This document shows, one piece after another, positions 7,842 through 16,462 of a stretch of DNA of 64,000 nucleotides. Both the position numbers and the translations under genes were made by a program. The stretch covers positions 248,001-312,000 of the forward strand of contig NZ_JAIUMR010000001.1 in NCBI RefSeq assembly GCF_022565475.1. Direction: 5' to 3'. Each line of letters begins with the position of its first letter. Within the stretch, counting starts at the first letter, position 1. Source of the stretch: Aliidiomarina sp. GTDB lineage: Bacteria > Pseudomonadota > Gammaproteobacteria > Enterobacterales > Alteromonadaceae. Below the pieces are notes generated by a model that saw nothing but the letters and a program-made list of their open reading frames with translations, was not told where the DNA came from and did not search any database.

Positions 7842-7865
7842 AAAAGAGGGGGCAAATGCCCCCTC
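7840..7865 (-). terminator. rho-independent terminator of the cytochrome operon
   Basis: Stem GAGGGGGC (7846-7853), loop AAAT, stem GCCCCCTC (7858-7865). On the minus strand a run of six T (7840-7845) follows. The orientation fits the end of the minus-strand cytochrome genes; ydbL may share the hairpin from the other side. Confidence 0.85.
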
Positions 7866-7899
7866 CAACGTCACTCACTGTCATTGAGCGGTTGCAACC

Positions 7900-8907
7900 T
7901 TATTCATCAGCACCGAAGGTGCGAGCACGCAGAATATCTGGCTTTAGAACTGGCTTTTCACCCGTATTCTCATGGTCGCCCAACAACACACCATTTTTTT
8001 CTAGGCCATAGTAACTGTGACGATGAAAGCCTAAGTATTTCTCACGTGTCTCACGCACATCACCGGTATAACGTGGATCTTGCGGCCGTTCGTGGCTGTT
8101 GATATACACCGCCACATCCCATGCCTCTTGCTCCGTTAATGAGCCCGGTTTACCGAGTGGCATATTCATATGAATAAACGACGCAGCGGTGAAAATACGC
8201 GCAATGCCAGCGCCCCAGTTGTACGAGTTATCCCCCCAAACTGCAGGAAATACCACTTCTCCATTTTGGCGCTTGCCTTCACCATTGGTACCATGGCATA
8301 CCGCACAGTTGTCCTGATAAACCTGCTCACCACGATGATAGTCAACGTCTTCAGGAATTTGTGTACCTAAATTATTGAACCCGCGCCCAGCAATTCGGTG
8401 TTCGTAAACAGGAGCCCCCGTGGCGAGCCACTGATGATAGGCGACCAAAGCCAACATATCATCACTACCATATTCTGGTGAAATCCCGTTCATCGAATAC
8501 GAGAAACAGCCAGCGATGCGCTCTTCCAAGGAATTCACGTGATCATTTTTCGGCCGATAATTGGGTAGTGTGGTCGCTGCGGGCCATACCGGGCCGCCCC
8601 AGTTCATGCCACCTTCGCCGGTATGGCAAGACGCGCAAGTCATGTCGTTAAACACATAGGTGCCACGATACTGTTGTGTATTCATAAAAATATCACGGCC
8701 TTTCAGTATCACCTTGCGCAATTCCGGGTGTACTGACTCATCGGCCATTAATTCGTCAACCGTCGGCGCTGTGTGCACGTAGCGATCGGCTTGCAGTTCC
8801 GGCAGATTAATAGGTACCCGAGCGTCATTGCCGATTAGCGCCAATGAAACCGCCGGTACTGTCAGACCCGCTGCCACGAAAAGTGTCATCATCGAGATTT
8901 TATGCAT
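7900..8907 (-). CDS. tsdA: diheme cytochrome c, TsdA-like (putative thiosulfate dehydrogenase)
   Basis: 335 residues with a signal peptide (MHKISMMTLFVAAGLTVPAVSLA) and two heme c motifs, CASCH at 91-95 and CAVCH at 201-205. Between them is RIAGCFSYSMNG (130-141). In TsdA enzymes a similar segment supplies an unusual Cys axial ligand to the active heme, here Cys134, 39 residues after the heme-1 His as in TsdA. TsdA oxidises two thiosulfates to tetrathionate (or the reverse) in the periplasm. The preceding gene is a second diheme cytochrome resembling TsdB, the usual electron acceptor. Alternative: another SoxA/TsdA-superfamily cytochrome of different substrate. Catalytic assignment moderate. 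Confidence 0.6.
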   Translation of the reverse strand: MHKISMMTLFVAAGLTVPAVSLALIGNDARVPINLPELQADRYVHTAPTVDELMADESVHPELRKVILKGRDIFMNTQQYRGTYVFNDMTCASCHTGEGGMNWGGPVWPAATTLPNYRPKNDHVNSLEERIAGCFSYSMNGISPEYGSDDMLALVAYHQWLATGAPVYEHRIAGRGFNNLGTQIPEDVDYHRGEQVYQDNCAVCHGTNGEGKRQNGEVVFPAVWGDNSYNWGAGIARIFTAASFIHMNMPLGKPGSLTEQEAWDVAVYINSHERPQDPRYTGDVRETREKYLGFHRHSYYGLEKNGVLLGDHENTGEKPVLKPDILRARTFGADE

Positions 8908-8918
8908 GGCTTTTCTCC

Positions 8919-9599
8919 TTACTCTGCACGCATCGGTAACGTACTTAGATACGCTGCGACCGCATCAATTTGCTCGTCCGTCAATCGCTCACTAATACCT
9001 GTCATTAGCTGTACTGTGTCATTGCTGCGCTTCCCGTCCCGCCATGCACGAATCTCTTGGGCAATGTAATTAGCGTGTTGACCTGCGATGGCTGGGAAGT
9101 CTGTGCCAACCCCTTGATTATCAGGACCGTGACACGACGAACACGGCGGAATGTATTGGTCCCAAGCGCCTCGTTCAGCTAGCTTCTTGCCCAGCGCCAA
9201 TACGTCTTCACTAACCGTTGGCGACGCCGGTGGTGCTGGCGGCAGACTCGCGAAATATGCAGCCAAGTGGACGAGCTCTTCATCACTATAGCCGTCGACA
9301 TTAGGTTGCATGACGGCACTAACGCGAGCACCCGAGTTGTAATCACGCATTTGCTTCAACAAATAGCCAGCGTCAAGACCCGCTAGACTAGGAAAGCCAG
9401 CAAAGGCATTGCCGGTGCCATCGATTGCGTGGCACGCCATACATGGCGCCCCCGAGCCATCACCGCGTGCGGCTAAAGCCTTGCCAATCTCGGGATCACC
9501 CGTCATTGCGACAGAGGCCGTGGTCGAAAATGAAAGCAGTAAAAGACCACCACACAGGTGGCGAAGGAAGGTAGTTTTTGTGAATTTCCGTTGCATCAT
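8919..9599 (-). CDS. diheme cytochrome c (c4/TsdB-like)
   Basis: 226 residues from the ATG at 9599, which has GAGGGG just upstream; the frame continues to 9653 without a ribosome site. Signal peptide to about residue 31, then two similar cytochrome c domains with CMACH (53-57) and CSSCH (153-157). Each is followed by a distal Met (VMQPN around residue 97, LMTGIS near 200), as in cytochrome c4. It sits 11 bp upstream of the TsdA-like gene; tsdB-tsdA pairs have this order, with the c4-type protein carrying electrons to terminal oxidases. It could equally be a general cytochrome c4. No sulfur genes are otherwise visible. Confidence 0.7.
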   Translation of the reverse strand: MMQRKFTKTTFLRHLCGGLLLLSFSTTASVAMTGDPEIGKALAARGDGSGAPCMACHAIDGTGNAFAGFPSLAGLDAGYLLKQMRDYNSGARVSAVMQPNVDGYSDEELVHLAAYFASLPPAPPASPTVSEDVLALGKKLAERGAWDQYIPPCSSCHGPDNQGVGTDFPAIAGQHANYIAQEIRAWRDGKRSNDTVQLMTGISERLTDEQIDAVAAYLSTLPMRAE

Positions 9600-9812
9600 G
9601 CACCCCTCAACAAACGGCTCCGAAGTTCGTAGCCTGATTGAAACTGAGTGCATATTAGGTGTTTCTAATTTAAATGAAAGGCTTGATTAACCCTAAAAAA
9701 CATAAGGTTGATTTGGAACAATAAATGGTAGGAGATCTGAATGGAAGGTTGGCTTTCGGCGCAGCCTGCGCGATACTGAACAAAGTATTGCAACGTGTCC
9801 AGAACTGTCCAC

Positions 9813-10709
9813 TTAATCTTCTTTGCTCGAGTCCGGTTCCTGGGTTTTCGGAGCCACCACTGCTGGCGCTGGTGCGAAGTTATAATTGACGAAGACATCG
9901 GTTAAAATCGACTGTTCGATAAAACTTCGCTGCCCTGCCTTGACTGGTATCCTAACCACCAAGTGAATCTCTCCTGCAGTAGCAACTTGCAAGGTCACAC
10001 GTGGATCAACCGACGGTGATTCAAGTCCGCGCTGCTCGCTTTTCTTTTTCATATAACGACGCACATCTTCTAGATAGGGTGCGCAGTATTGGTTTGCGGT
10101 ATCAAGAATAGCTTGTTTGGCTAACTTCCAGTTCTCTTCGCGCTTAAAAGGCACGGTGAAGACATGTAAAACCCAATCGTGGGTGTAACTTTCATTGATC
10201 ACCGCTTCCGACACAAACAACGCATTAGGGATAACCGTCATGCGCCCTGTGCGCTGATGTGACAGTTTACCCGGGCCGACTTCGAGCAGCGTCGTCGTCA
10301 GTAAGTTTTGGTCAACCACATCGCCACGAAAGTCTTTCACTTGAATGCGATCACCAATATTAAAGGAGCTTCCAGCTGACTTCACAATCGAGCCGGTCAA
10401 GCAGAGAATCAGCTCTTTCGTAGCCACCACAAAAGCCACGGCAATCGCGACAATCGACAAGGCAAACGTGCGTAACTCAGTTGCCCAGATCATCATTAGG
10501 CCAAGCAACAAAATCAACAACAGCCCGTTGCGTGACTGCACCAACCATCGTTGGCGTAGCTCGGACGAGTTGACGCTTTTACGAATAAAACGACCAAGCA
10601 AGAAGCGGAGAATAGAAACGCCCGCAATTAAAACAACCGAACTGGCGATCAACCGTGCCGTGGAGCGCGAAATCTCGAAGCTTGCGAAGAAGTCCGTCCA
10701 AAATTCCAT
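9813..10709 (-). CDS. MscS-family mechanosensitive channel
   Basis: 298 residues. Hydrophobic segments occur at about residues 17-40 (TARLIASSVVLIAGVSILRFLL), 60-82 (NGLLLILLLGLMMIWATEL) and 83-115 (FALSIVAIAVAFVVATKELILCLTGSIV). The last is the pore-lining helix that precedes the conserved beta-domain entry FNIGDRIQVKDFRGDVVDQNLLTTTLLEV. The later VIPNALF matches the family motif for the MscS beta domain. The channel would gate under membrane tension and release solutes on hypo-osmotic shock. The C-terminal tail is Pro/Ala/Glu-rich and probably disordered. Monocistronic; about 160 bp of apparently empty sequence lies between it and the cytochrome gene downstream. Confidence 0.88.
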   Translation of the reverse strand: MEFWTDFFASFEISRSTARLIASSVVLIAGVSILRFLLGRFIRKSVNSSELRQRWLVQSRNGLLLILLLGLMMIWATELRTFALSIVAIAVAFVVATKELILCLTGSIVKSAGSSFNIGDRIQVKDFRGDVVDQNLLTTTLLEVGPGKLSHQRTGRMTVIPNALFVSEAVINESYTHDWVLHVFTVPFKREENWKLAKQAILDTANQYCAPYLEDVRRYMKKKSEQRGLESPSVDPRVTLQVATAGEIHLVVRIPVKAGQRSFIEQSILTDVFVNYNFAPAPAVVAPKTQEPDSSKED

Positions 10710-10773
10710 AAATCACTCCACGCATGTGAAAAAACGCCAACCGTCTCTACGATTGGCGCAACTTAGTGTGACG

Positions 10774-11538
10774 TTAGAGTCGAACGCCACCGTCAATTTC
10801 AATCACGCGACCGCTAAAGAAGTCATTTTCAATGATATAACGCGCTGAATGCGCAATTTCAGCAGGCTGACCCCACCGACGCAGTGGTACCATGGATAAA
10901 GCCCGTTCAACGGCTTCTGGTTTCATTTGTGCCGTCATCGGCGTTTCAATAAAACCAGGCGCAATTGCCGCACAACGAATGCCAAAACGACCAAGTTCAC
11001 GCGCCCAGGTTACGGTCATCGCGACTACACCCGCTTTGGTTGCCGCGTAGTTGGTTTGACCGATATTGCCAGCACGAGCGACCGATGAAATATTAATAAT
11101 GACACCTTTCTTGCCACGTTTGGCCATCACGGCTGACGCTTCGCGGCCGCACAAGAAAGTCCCCGTAAGATTCACATCAATCACCGACTGCCACTGTTGT
11201 AACGGCATTTTGTGGGTGATTTCGCCGTCTTTGCACTTAATCAACATACCGTCGCGTAAAATACCCGCATTGTTGACCAACACATCAAGACCATCAAAAT
11301 GGCTATCAATAGCAGCAAAAGTCGCTTCAACAGCGGCTTCGTCCGTTACATTCACGGCATAGGTTTGTACATCTGCGGCACCTAATTTTTCGCATGCAGC
11401 AGCGGCGTCGGCGAGCATATCCGCATTCATATCCAACAACGCAAGTTTTGCCCCTTGGCTGGCGAAATCTTCCGCCATCGAACGGCCCAAACCTTGCGCA
11501 CCACCGGTTACAACAATTACCGAGTCTTTGATTTGCAT
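10774..11538 (-). CDS. short-chain dehydrogenase/reductase, FabG-like (putative 3-hydroxyacyl-CoA dehydrogenase)
   Basis: 254 residues from ATG 11538 (a TTG two codons earlier is an alternative). Classical SDR: cofactor motif TGGAQGLG near residue 12, NNAG near 90, catalytic Ser in NISSVA, YAATK (YxxxK) around 160, and C-terminal IEIDGGVRL. It closes the branched-chain degradation operon, directly behind mmsB. In related Alteromonadales ivd operons an SDR in this position is assigned to 2-methyl-3-hydroxybutyryl-CoA oxidation in isoleucine breakdown. That substrate is inferred here from context; the sequence alone says only FabG-like. Confidence 0.75.
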   Translation of the reverse strand: MQIKDSVIVVTGGAQGLGRSMAEDFASQGAKLALLDMNADMLADAAAACEKLGAADVQTYAVNVTDEAAVEATFAAIDSHFDGLDVLVNNAGILRDGMLIKCKDGEITHKMPLQQWQSVIDVNLTGTFLCGREASAVMAKRGKKGVIINISSVARAGNIGQTNYAATKAGVVAMTVTWARELGRFGIRCAAIAPGFIETPMTAQMKPEAVERALSMVPLRRWGQPAEIAHSARYIIENDFFSGRVIEIDGGVRL

Positions 11539-11544
11539 AATCAA

Positions 11545-12438
11545 TTATTTCCCTTGCGGTTCAAACGATTGAAAGAGACTAGAGAAGTCTTTGCTGCCCC
11601 AACCCGCTTCACTGTGCTGACGGAATAACTCGGCGGCAAGTTGCCCCATAGGCGTAGCCGAGCCGGTCGTTTCCGCAGTTTTCGCAGCTAAACCGAGATC
11701 TTTCAACATTAAATCGACTAAAAAGCCACCGTTATAGTCATTGCTCGATGGCACGTTTGGCATCACGCCTGGACAGGGATTATACACTTCTAAAGTCCAG
11801 TTACGACCTGAGCTTTGCAACATGATATCCGACAGGACTTTCGGATCAAGACCATGGGCACGACCCAGCTGCAGCGCTTCGGAAGTACCAGCCATAAGGA
11901 CTGCAAGTAACATGTTATTGCAAATTTTGGCTACCTGACCAGCACCATGTCCACCGGCGGTGAAAACGTTTTTACCCATTTTTTCTAAAATCGGCCGGGC
12001 TTCATCGATGTCCGCGGAGTCGCCACCACAAATAAAGGTTAACGTGCCCGCCTTGGCGCCACCGACGCCGCCCGATACCGGCGCATCAATAAAGCGCCGA
12101 CCGGCTGCGGTAATTCCTGCAGCCAGCTCCCGCGCCGATTCCGCTGAAATGGTGCTGGAGTCAATCACTAACGCACCCGCTGGAATCGCGTCTAAAATAC
12201 CGTGCTCGCCAAAATACAAACCCATCACATGTTTATCTGCGGGTAGCATAGACACGACAACGTCAGCGTTACGCACCGCATCTGCGGCGGTAGCGGCGAC
12301 ACTCGCACCAGCGTCTTGTAATCGTGCTAACGCCTCTGCTGAGAGGTCAAAGACACTGACGCTAACGCCAGCTTTGACGAGATTGGTGGCCATCGGGCCA
12401 CCCATATTACCTAAACCAATAAAACCAACTTGAGCCAT
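11545..12438 (-). CDS. mmsB: 3-hydroxyisobutyrate dehydrogenase
   Basis: 297 residues. N-terminal Rossmann fold with GFIGLGNMGGPMATNLVKAG (GxGxxG, residues 5-24), then the substrate-binding signature DAPVSGGVGGAKAGTLTF around 117-134. Catalytic Lys lies in GAGQVAKICNNMLLA near 170. These are the defining motifs of the HIBADH family. It oxidises 3-hydroxyisobutyrate to methylmalonate semialdehyde with NAD+, the penultimate step of valine catabolism, feeding MmsA encoded upstream in the operon. The next gene starts within a few bases of its stop, so co-expression is clear. Confidence 0.93.
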   Translation of the reverse strand: MAQVGFIGLGNMGGPMATNLVKAGVSVSVFDLSAEALARLQDAGASVAATAADAVRNADVVVSMLPADKHVMGLYFGEHGILDAIPAGALVIDSSTISAESARELAAGITAAGRRFIDAPVSGGVGGAKAGTLTFICGGDSADIDEARPILEKMGKNVFTAGGHGAGQVAKICNNMLLAVLMAGTSEALQLGRAHGLDPKVLSDIMLQSSGRNWTLEVYNPCPGVMPNVPSSNDYNGGFLVDLMLKDLGLAAKTAETTGSATPMGQLAAELFRQHSEAGWGSKDFSSLFQSFEPQGK

Positions 12439-12448
12439 GATCTGCCCC

Positions 12449-13591
12449 TTATGCTAAATCGTGAAGAGGATGCTCACTTTCGCCCCATGGCGCACTGAAC
12501 ATCGCGTCAAGGTCATCCGCGTAAACGTCACTAATGTCATTGTGACTCCACTTCGGCTGCCGATCTTTGTCGATTAATAATGCCCGCACGCCTTCGCGGA
12601 AGTCGCCTCGCGCGGCACAGTTCACCGACAAGGTGAGTTCCAATCGAAACGCGTCGGCTAAACTTAATTCCCCGCCGAACTGCAGCTGCTGCCAAACAAT
12701 GTGGGCAGTCAGCGGACAGCCCGCTTTTAGTGTCGCTTGCGCCCGCGATAACAGCTTATCGTCAGTCTCATAAGCCAAAAACTGCGCACTAACCTGTTGA
12801 ATATCATCACCCGTCATCAGCGAACGAATGACGTCACGGCGTTCGTACAACTCAGCGGTGGGCATCTGCTCGTCCGCAAGCTTACGTTGCAAGAGCGTAT
12901 CACTGAGTGTCGCCAGATTAAGCTCAATATCGTCACTCCAACTTGCATTCGTCAGCGCCTGCAGGGTGTTGTCACGCATATCGCTGGCAATCGCGAAATC
13001 CGCTAGCCCGATATATAAAGCATCAGCGGCATTGACTTGTGCGGCAGTTAAACCTAAGAACAAGCCCATGTTATCGGGCAACTTACTGAGAAAATACGTC
13101 GCACCGACATCAGGGTACAAGCCGATACTAATTTCTGGCATCGCCAGTCGCGATCGTTCGGTCACAACGCGATGGCTGGCACCATTCATGAGGCCCATGC
13201 CTCCGCCCATGACAAAACCATCCGCCCAGACTAAAAGCGGCTTTTTGTAGGTTTGAATCAAGTAATCCAGACGATATTCGGCGTGAAAGAAATCCACCAC
13301 TTCGTCGACTGGCTCATCTGGCATTTCCGCCATCGCATGATACATGGCAACAATATCACCACCGGCACAAAATGCTTTTTCACCGGCACCTTCAAGCCAA
13401 ACGCAGGCAATATCTGCATCGTCTTGCCATGCCTGTAACTTCGGCATTAACAAGAGAATCATATCGAGACTTAAGGCATTCAATGACTTCTCGACGTTGA
13501 GTCGGGCTAAACCAATTTTTTTACCAGAAACCGTCGCTATTTCTTCAAAAACGACTGCTTCTGGGTTTTCAATCGTGTAGTTCTCTAACAT
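12449..13591 (-). CDS. 3-hydroxyisobutyryl-CoA hydrolase (crotonase superfamily)
   Basis: 380 residues from ATG 13591 (a GTG two codons upstream is possible; AAGGAG lies between usable distances for both). The length and the second helical half distinguish it from plain enoyl-CoA hydratases of about 260 residues. The oxyanion-hole segment GAGEKAFCAGGDIVAMYHA is near residue 72. FVMGGGMGLMNGASHRVVTERSRLAMPE follows in the 130-155 region and ISIGLYPDVGATYFLSKLP after it; these are HIBCH hallmarks with the catalytic Glu and Asp. It releases CoA from 3-hydroxyisobutyryl-CoA in valine degradation. It is the only crotonase in the operon. Confidence 0.9.
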   Translation of the reverse strand: MLENYTIENPEAVVFEEIATVSGKKIGLARLNVEKSLNALSLDMILLLMPKLQAWQDDADIACVWLEGAGEKAFCAGGDIVAMYHAMAEMPDEPVDEVVDFFHAEYRLDYLIQTYKKPLLVWADGFVMGGGMGLMNGASHRVVTERSRLAMPEISIGLYPDVGATYFLSKLPDNMGLFLGLTAAQVNAADALYIGLADFAIASDMRDNTLQALTNASWSDDIELNLATLSDTLLQRKLADEQMPTAELYERRDVIRSLMTGDDIQQVSAQFLAYETDDKLLSRAQATLKAGCPLTAHIVWQQLQFGGELSLADAFRLELTLSVNCAARGDFREGVRALLIDKDRQPKWSHNDISDVYADDLDAMFSAPWGESEHPLHDLA

Positions 13592-13640
13592 GCTCACTTA
13601 TCTCCTTGCGGGATTGAGTCGCAGAAAGCAAAAGAGCTAC

Positions 13641-14798
13641 TTAAAGTAGCTCTGCTGCGCCATCCGCCAATAACCGTCGAGCGATAATCAGACGCATGAT
13701 CTCATTGGTACCTTCCAAAATCTGATGCACACGAACATCGCGGACATGACGCTCCAACGGGTATTCTTTAATGTAGCCATAACCGCCGTGAATTTGCAGC
13801 GCTTCGTTACAAACTTGGAAGCCAATGTCGGTAGCAAACCGTTTCGCCATCGCACAATAAGCAGTTTTATCCGCATCGTTGCTGTCGACTTTAAACGCGG
13901 CTAAGCGCACCATTTGCCGCGCCGCAACCAGCTCAGTCGCCATGTCTGCGAGCTTAAACTGCAAGGCTTGGAAGGCAGCAATTGGCTTACCAAACTGGCT
14001 GCGCTCGTTCATGTAGTCACGCGCAGTGTTCAGCGCCGCTTGTGCGGTACCGACCGAACAGACCGCAATGTTAATGCGACCGCCATCGAGCCCCATCATG
14101 GCAAATTTAAAACCTTCGCCTTCTTCACCAAGTAAATTCTCAGCAGGAATACGCACGTCTTCAAACGTCACCAAGCGAGTTGGTTGCGCGTTCCAGCCCA
14201 TTTTCTCTTCGGCTTTGCCATAGTGAATGCCGGCTGCGTCCGCTGGAACAACAAAGGCGGAAACGCCTTTAGCGCCTTCACCGCCGGTGCGCGCCATCAC
14301 CACTAAGACATCGGTAGAGCCCGCACCGGAAATAAACATTTTCGAGCCGTTAATCACATAGCTGTCGCCGTCTTTCTTGGCGGTTGTGCGCAAGCTAGCA
14401 GCGTCAGAACCTGCGCCTGGCTCAGTCAAGCAGTACGAACCAAGCTTTTCGCCGGTGACTAACTGACTACACCAGTGCTCTGCAACTTCTGGCTTGGCAA
14501 ATGAGCCAATCATCCAGCTCACCATGTTATGAATAGTCATCATCGCAGTCGTTGCCGTGCAACCCATAGCGAGTTGTTCGAAAATTAACGCTGCGTCCAG
14601 CCGCGACATCCCAAAACCGCCAGCACTTTCTGGCGTATACATGCCCATAAAGCCCATTTCGCCGGCTTTGCGAAACACTTCAATCGGGAAATGATGCTCA
14701 GCATCCCATTGGCCAGCATACGGCGCCATTTCCTTCTCAGCAAAGGCGCGCGCGGTATCAACATAGGCTTGTTGATCTTCGGTTAAATTAAAATTCAC
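13641..14798 (-). CDS. acyl-CoA dehydrogenase (probable isobutyryl-CoA / short branched-chain)
   Basis: 385 residues, the normal length. FAD/substrate motifs: YCLTEPGAGSDAASLRTTA around 125-143, MGWNAQPTRLVTFEDVRIP near 205, QFGKPIAAFQALQFKLADM near 275. The C-terminal QILEGTNEIMRLI contains the catalytic Glu. It converts isobutyryl-CoA (and probably 2-methylbutyryl-CoA) to the 2,3-enoyl-CoA, passing electrons to electron-transferring flavoprotein. The chain preference is inferred from its place between mmsA and the 3-hydroxyisobutyryl-CoA hydrolase. It lies 15 bp behind mmsA. Confidence 0.88.
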   Translation of the reverse strand: MNFNLTEDQQAYVDTARAFAEKEMAPYAGQWDAEHHFPIEVFRKAGEMGFMGMYTPESAGGFGMSRLDAALIFEQLAMGCTATTAMMTIHNMVSWMIGSFAKPEVAEHWCSQLVTGEKLGSYCLTEPGAGSDAASLRTTAKKDGDSYVINGSKMFISGAGSTDVLVVMARTGGEGAKGVSAFVVPADAAGIHYGKAEEKMGWNAQPTRLVTFEDVRIPAENLLGEEGEGFKFAMMGLDGGRINIAVCSVGTAQAALNTARDYMNERSQFGKPIAAFQALQFKLADMATELVAARQMVRLAAFKVDSNDADKTAYCAMAKRFATDIGFQVCNEALQIHGGYGYIKEYPLERHVRDVRVHQILEGTNEIMRLIIARRLLADGAAELL

Positions 14799-14813
14799 AA
14801 CGTGACTCCCGAT

Positions 14814-16316
14814 TTATTGCAATTTAATCGTCATGTTCGGGCCATTATCGATTTCGCTTTCTGGCCAACGTGCAGTAATGGTCTTGGTTTCGGTGTAGAA
14901 ACGAATCGCTTGTTTACCGTACGCATGCAGGTCACCAAAGAACGAATTCTTCCAACCGGTAAATGAGAAGAAGGGTAAAGGCACCGGAATTGGAATATTA
15001 ATACCCACTTGACCGACTTCAATCTCGTGCTGGTATTTACGCGCCGACGCACCGTTTGCGGTGAAAATCGACGTGCCGTTACCAAATGGATTAGCGTTTA
15101 CGAGTGCAATGGCTTCTTCCAGTGTATCAACTTCGACGGCACAAAGAACTGGACCAAAAATTTCTTGTTGGTAAATGGTCATTTCTGGCGTCACTTTACT
15201 AAAGAAGGTTGGGCCAACCCAGTTACCATCAGGATAACCTTCAACGACACAGTTGGTGCCATCAACTAAGCACTCAGCACCTTCTTTTTTACCTTGCTCA
15301 ATCAAGGAAATCACCCGTTGCTTGGCTTGCGGGCTAATCAATGGGCCATAGGCTGCGTCTTTGTTGTCCCATGCGCCCGGCTGAACTTTGGCTAACTGCT
15401 CAGCAAGCTCTGGAATCCACTCTTTCGACTTACCAACAAACACGGCAACTGAAATCGCCATACAACGTTGGCCAGCAGCACCAACAGAGGCACCTACCAA
15501 GTTGTTAATCACGGTTTGCTTGTTCGCGTCTGGCATAATCACACTGTGGTTCTTCGCACCAGCAAATGCCTGAACGCGTTTCAAGTGTTCAGTACCGGTT
15601 CGGTAGATATACTCAGCAACCGGCACCGAGCCAACAAATGACAAGGCTTTCACTTCTTTGTCTTTGAGCAAGATATCAACTTGCTCTTTACCGCCGTGCA
15701 CGACTTGCAGTACACCCTTCGGCGCACCGGCTTGCTCGAACAATTCAACCAAACGCGTTGGCGTTAGGGGATCTTGCTCAGACGGCTTCAAAATAAAGGT
15801 GTTACCGCATGCGATTGCCATTGGGAACATCCACAACGGAATCATTGCCGGGAAGTTAAATGGCGTAATACCCGCGCAAACGCCAAGTGGCTGAATATAG
15901 CTATAGGTGTCAATACCGCGTGCAACGTTTTCAGCGGTTTCGCCCATCATCAGCGCTGGGATGTTGGCGGCTTGTTCAACCACTTCAATACCACGCCAAA
16001 CGTCGCCCTTTGCGTCGTCAAAGGTTTTACCTGTTTCTAACGCTAAGATTTCGGCGATTTCATCATGGTGCTCTTTCAGTAGCGCTTGATAACGCATCAT
16101 CACCCGCGCACGCTCTGACACAGGCACTTCACGCCATGTTTTAAATGCAGCTTTAGCGCTGGCAATGGCTTGCTCTACTTCTGCTTGCGTAGCGCAAGGC
16201 ACTTCGGCAATGACTTCCTGTGTTGCAGGGTTGGTCACCGGAATATATTGAGTGGCTTGTGAATCTACAAACTCACCATCGATAAATAACTTCACTTTCT
16301 TGCTGTTGCTCGCCAT
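14814..16316 (-). CDS. mmsA: CoA-acylating methylmalonate-semialdehyde dehydrogenase
   Basis: 500 residues, as usual for MmsA. Aldehyde dehydrogenase fold with [19 protein letters not shown] (149-167, Asn at the active site) and nucleophile Cys285 in [11 protein letters not shown]. The [14 protein letters not shown] segment near 251 is diagnostic for the CoA-dependent MMSDH branch. IGIPIP-type [17 protein letters not shown] comes near the end. It converts methylmalonate semialdehyde plus CoA and NAD+ to propionyl-CoA, CO2 and NADH, the last step of valine breakdown. First gene of the operon; GAGGT precedes the ATG. Divergent to the AraC-type regulator, whose palindromes lie between. Confidence 0.95.
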   Translation of the reverse strand: MASNSKKVKLFIDGEFVDSQATQYIPVTNPATQEVIAEVPCATQAEVEQAIASAKAAFKTWREVPVSERARVMMRYQALLKEHHDEIAEILALETGKTFDDAKGDVWRGIEVVEQAANIPALMMGETAENVARGIDTYSYIQPLGVCAGITPFNFPAMIPLWMFPMAIACGNTFILKPSEQDPLTPTRLVELFEQAGAPKGVLQVVHGGKEQVDILLKDKEVKALSFVGSVPVAEYIYRTGTEHLKRVQAFAGAKNHSVIMPDANKQTVINNLVGASVGAAGQRCMAISVAVFVGKSKEWIPELAEQLAKVQPGAWDNKDAAYGPLISPQAKQRVISLIEQGKKEGAECLVDGTNCVVEGYPDGNWVGPTFFSKVTPEMTIYQQEIFGPVLCAVEVDTLEEAIALVNANPFGNGTSIFTANGASARKYQHEIEVGQVGINIPIPVPLPFFSFTGWKNSFFGDLHAYGKQAIRFYTETKTITARWPESEIDNGPNMTIKLQ

Positions 16317-16333
16317 ATTGACCTCTTGCTACA

Positions 16334-16439
16334 TACATTACGGATGTAAATAAATTGTAGTTTTGCGTGTTGTGCATTAGAGCAAATGCACCCGGACTTT
16401 AGAATCGATAAAATTGCCTGTATGATGGACAATATTGTC
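16334..16439. promoter_or_regulatory. mmsA-mmsR intergenic operator candidates
   Basis: The 146-bp divergent gap holds three inverted repeats: TACAT-TACGG-ATGTA at 16334-16348; GTGCATT-AGAGCA-AATGCAC at 16372-16391 (perfect 7-bp arms); and the 12-bp palindrome GACAATATTGTC at 16428-16439, 23 bp before the regulator start. They are reasonable operator sites for the valine-operon regulator or another factor; which one binds what cannot be told from sequence. Confidence 0.45.
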
Positions 16440-16462
16440 ATTTTCGATGAGATGCTCACTTT

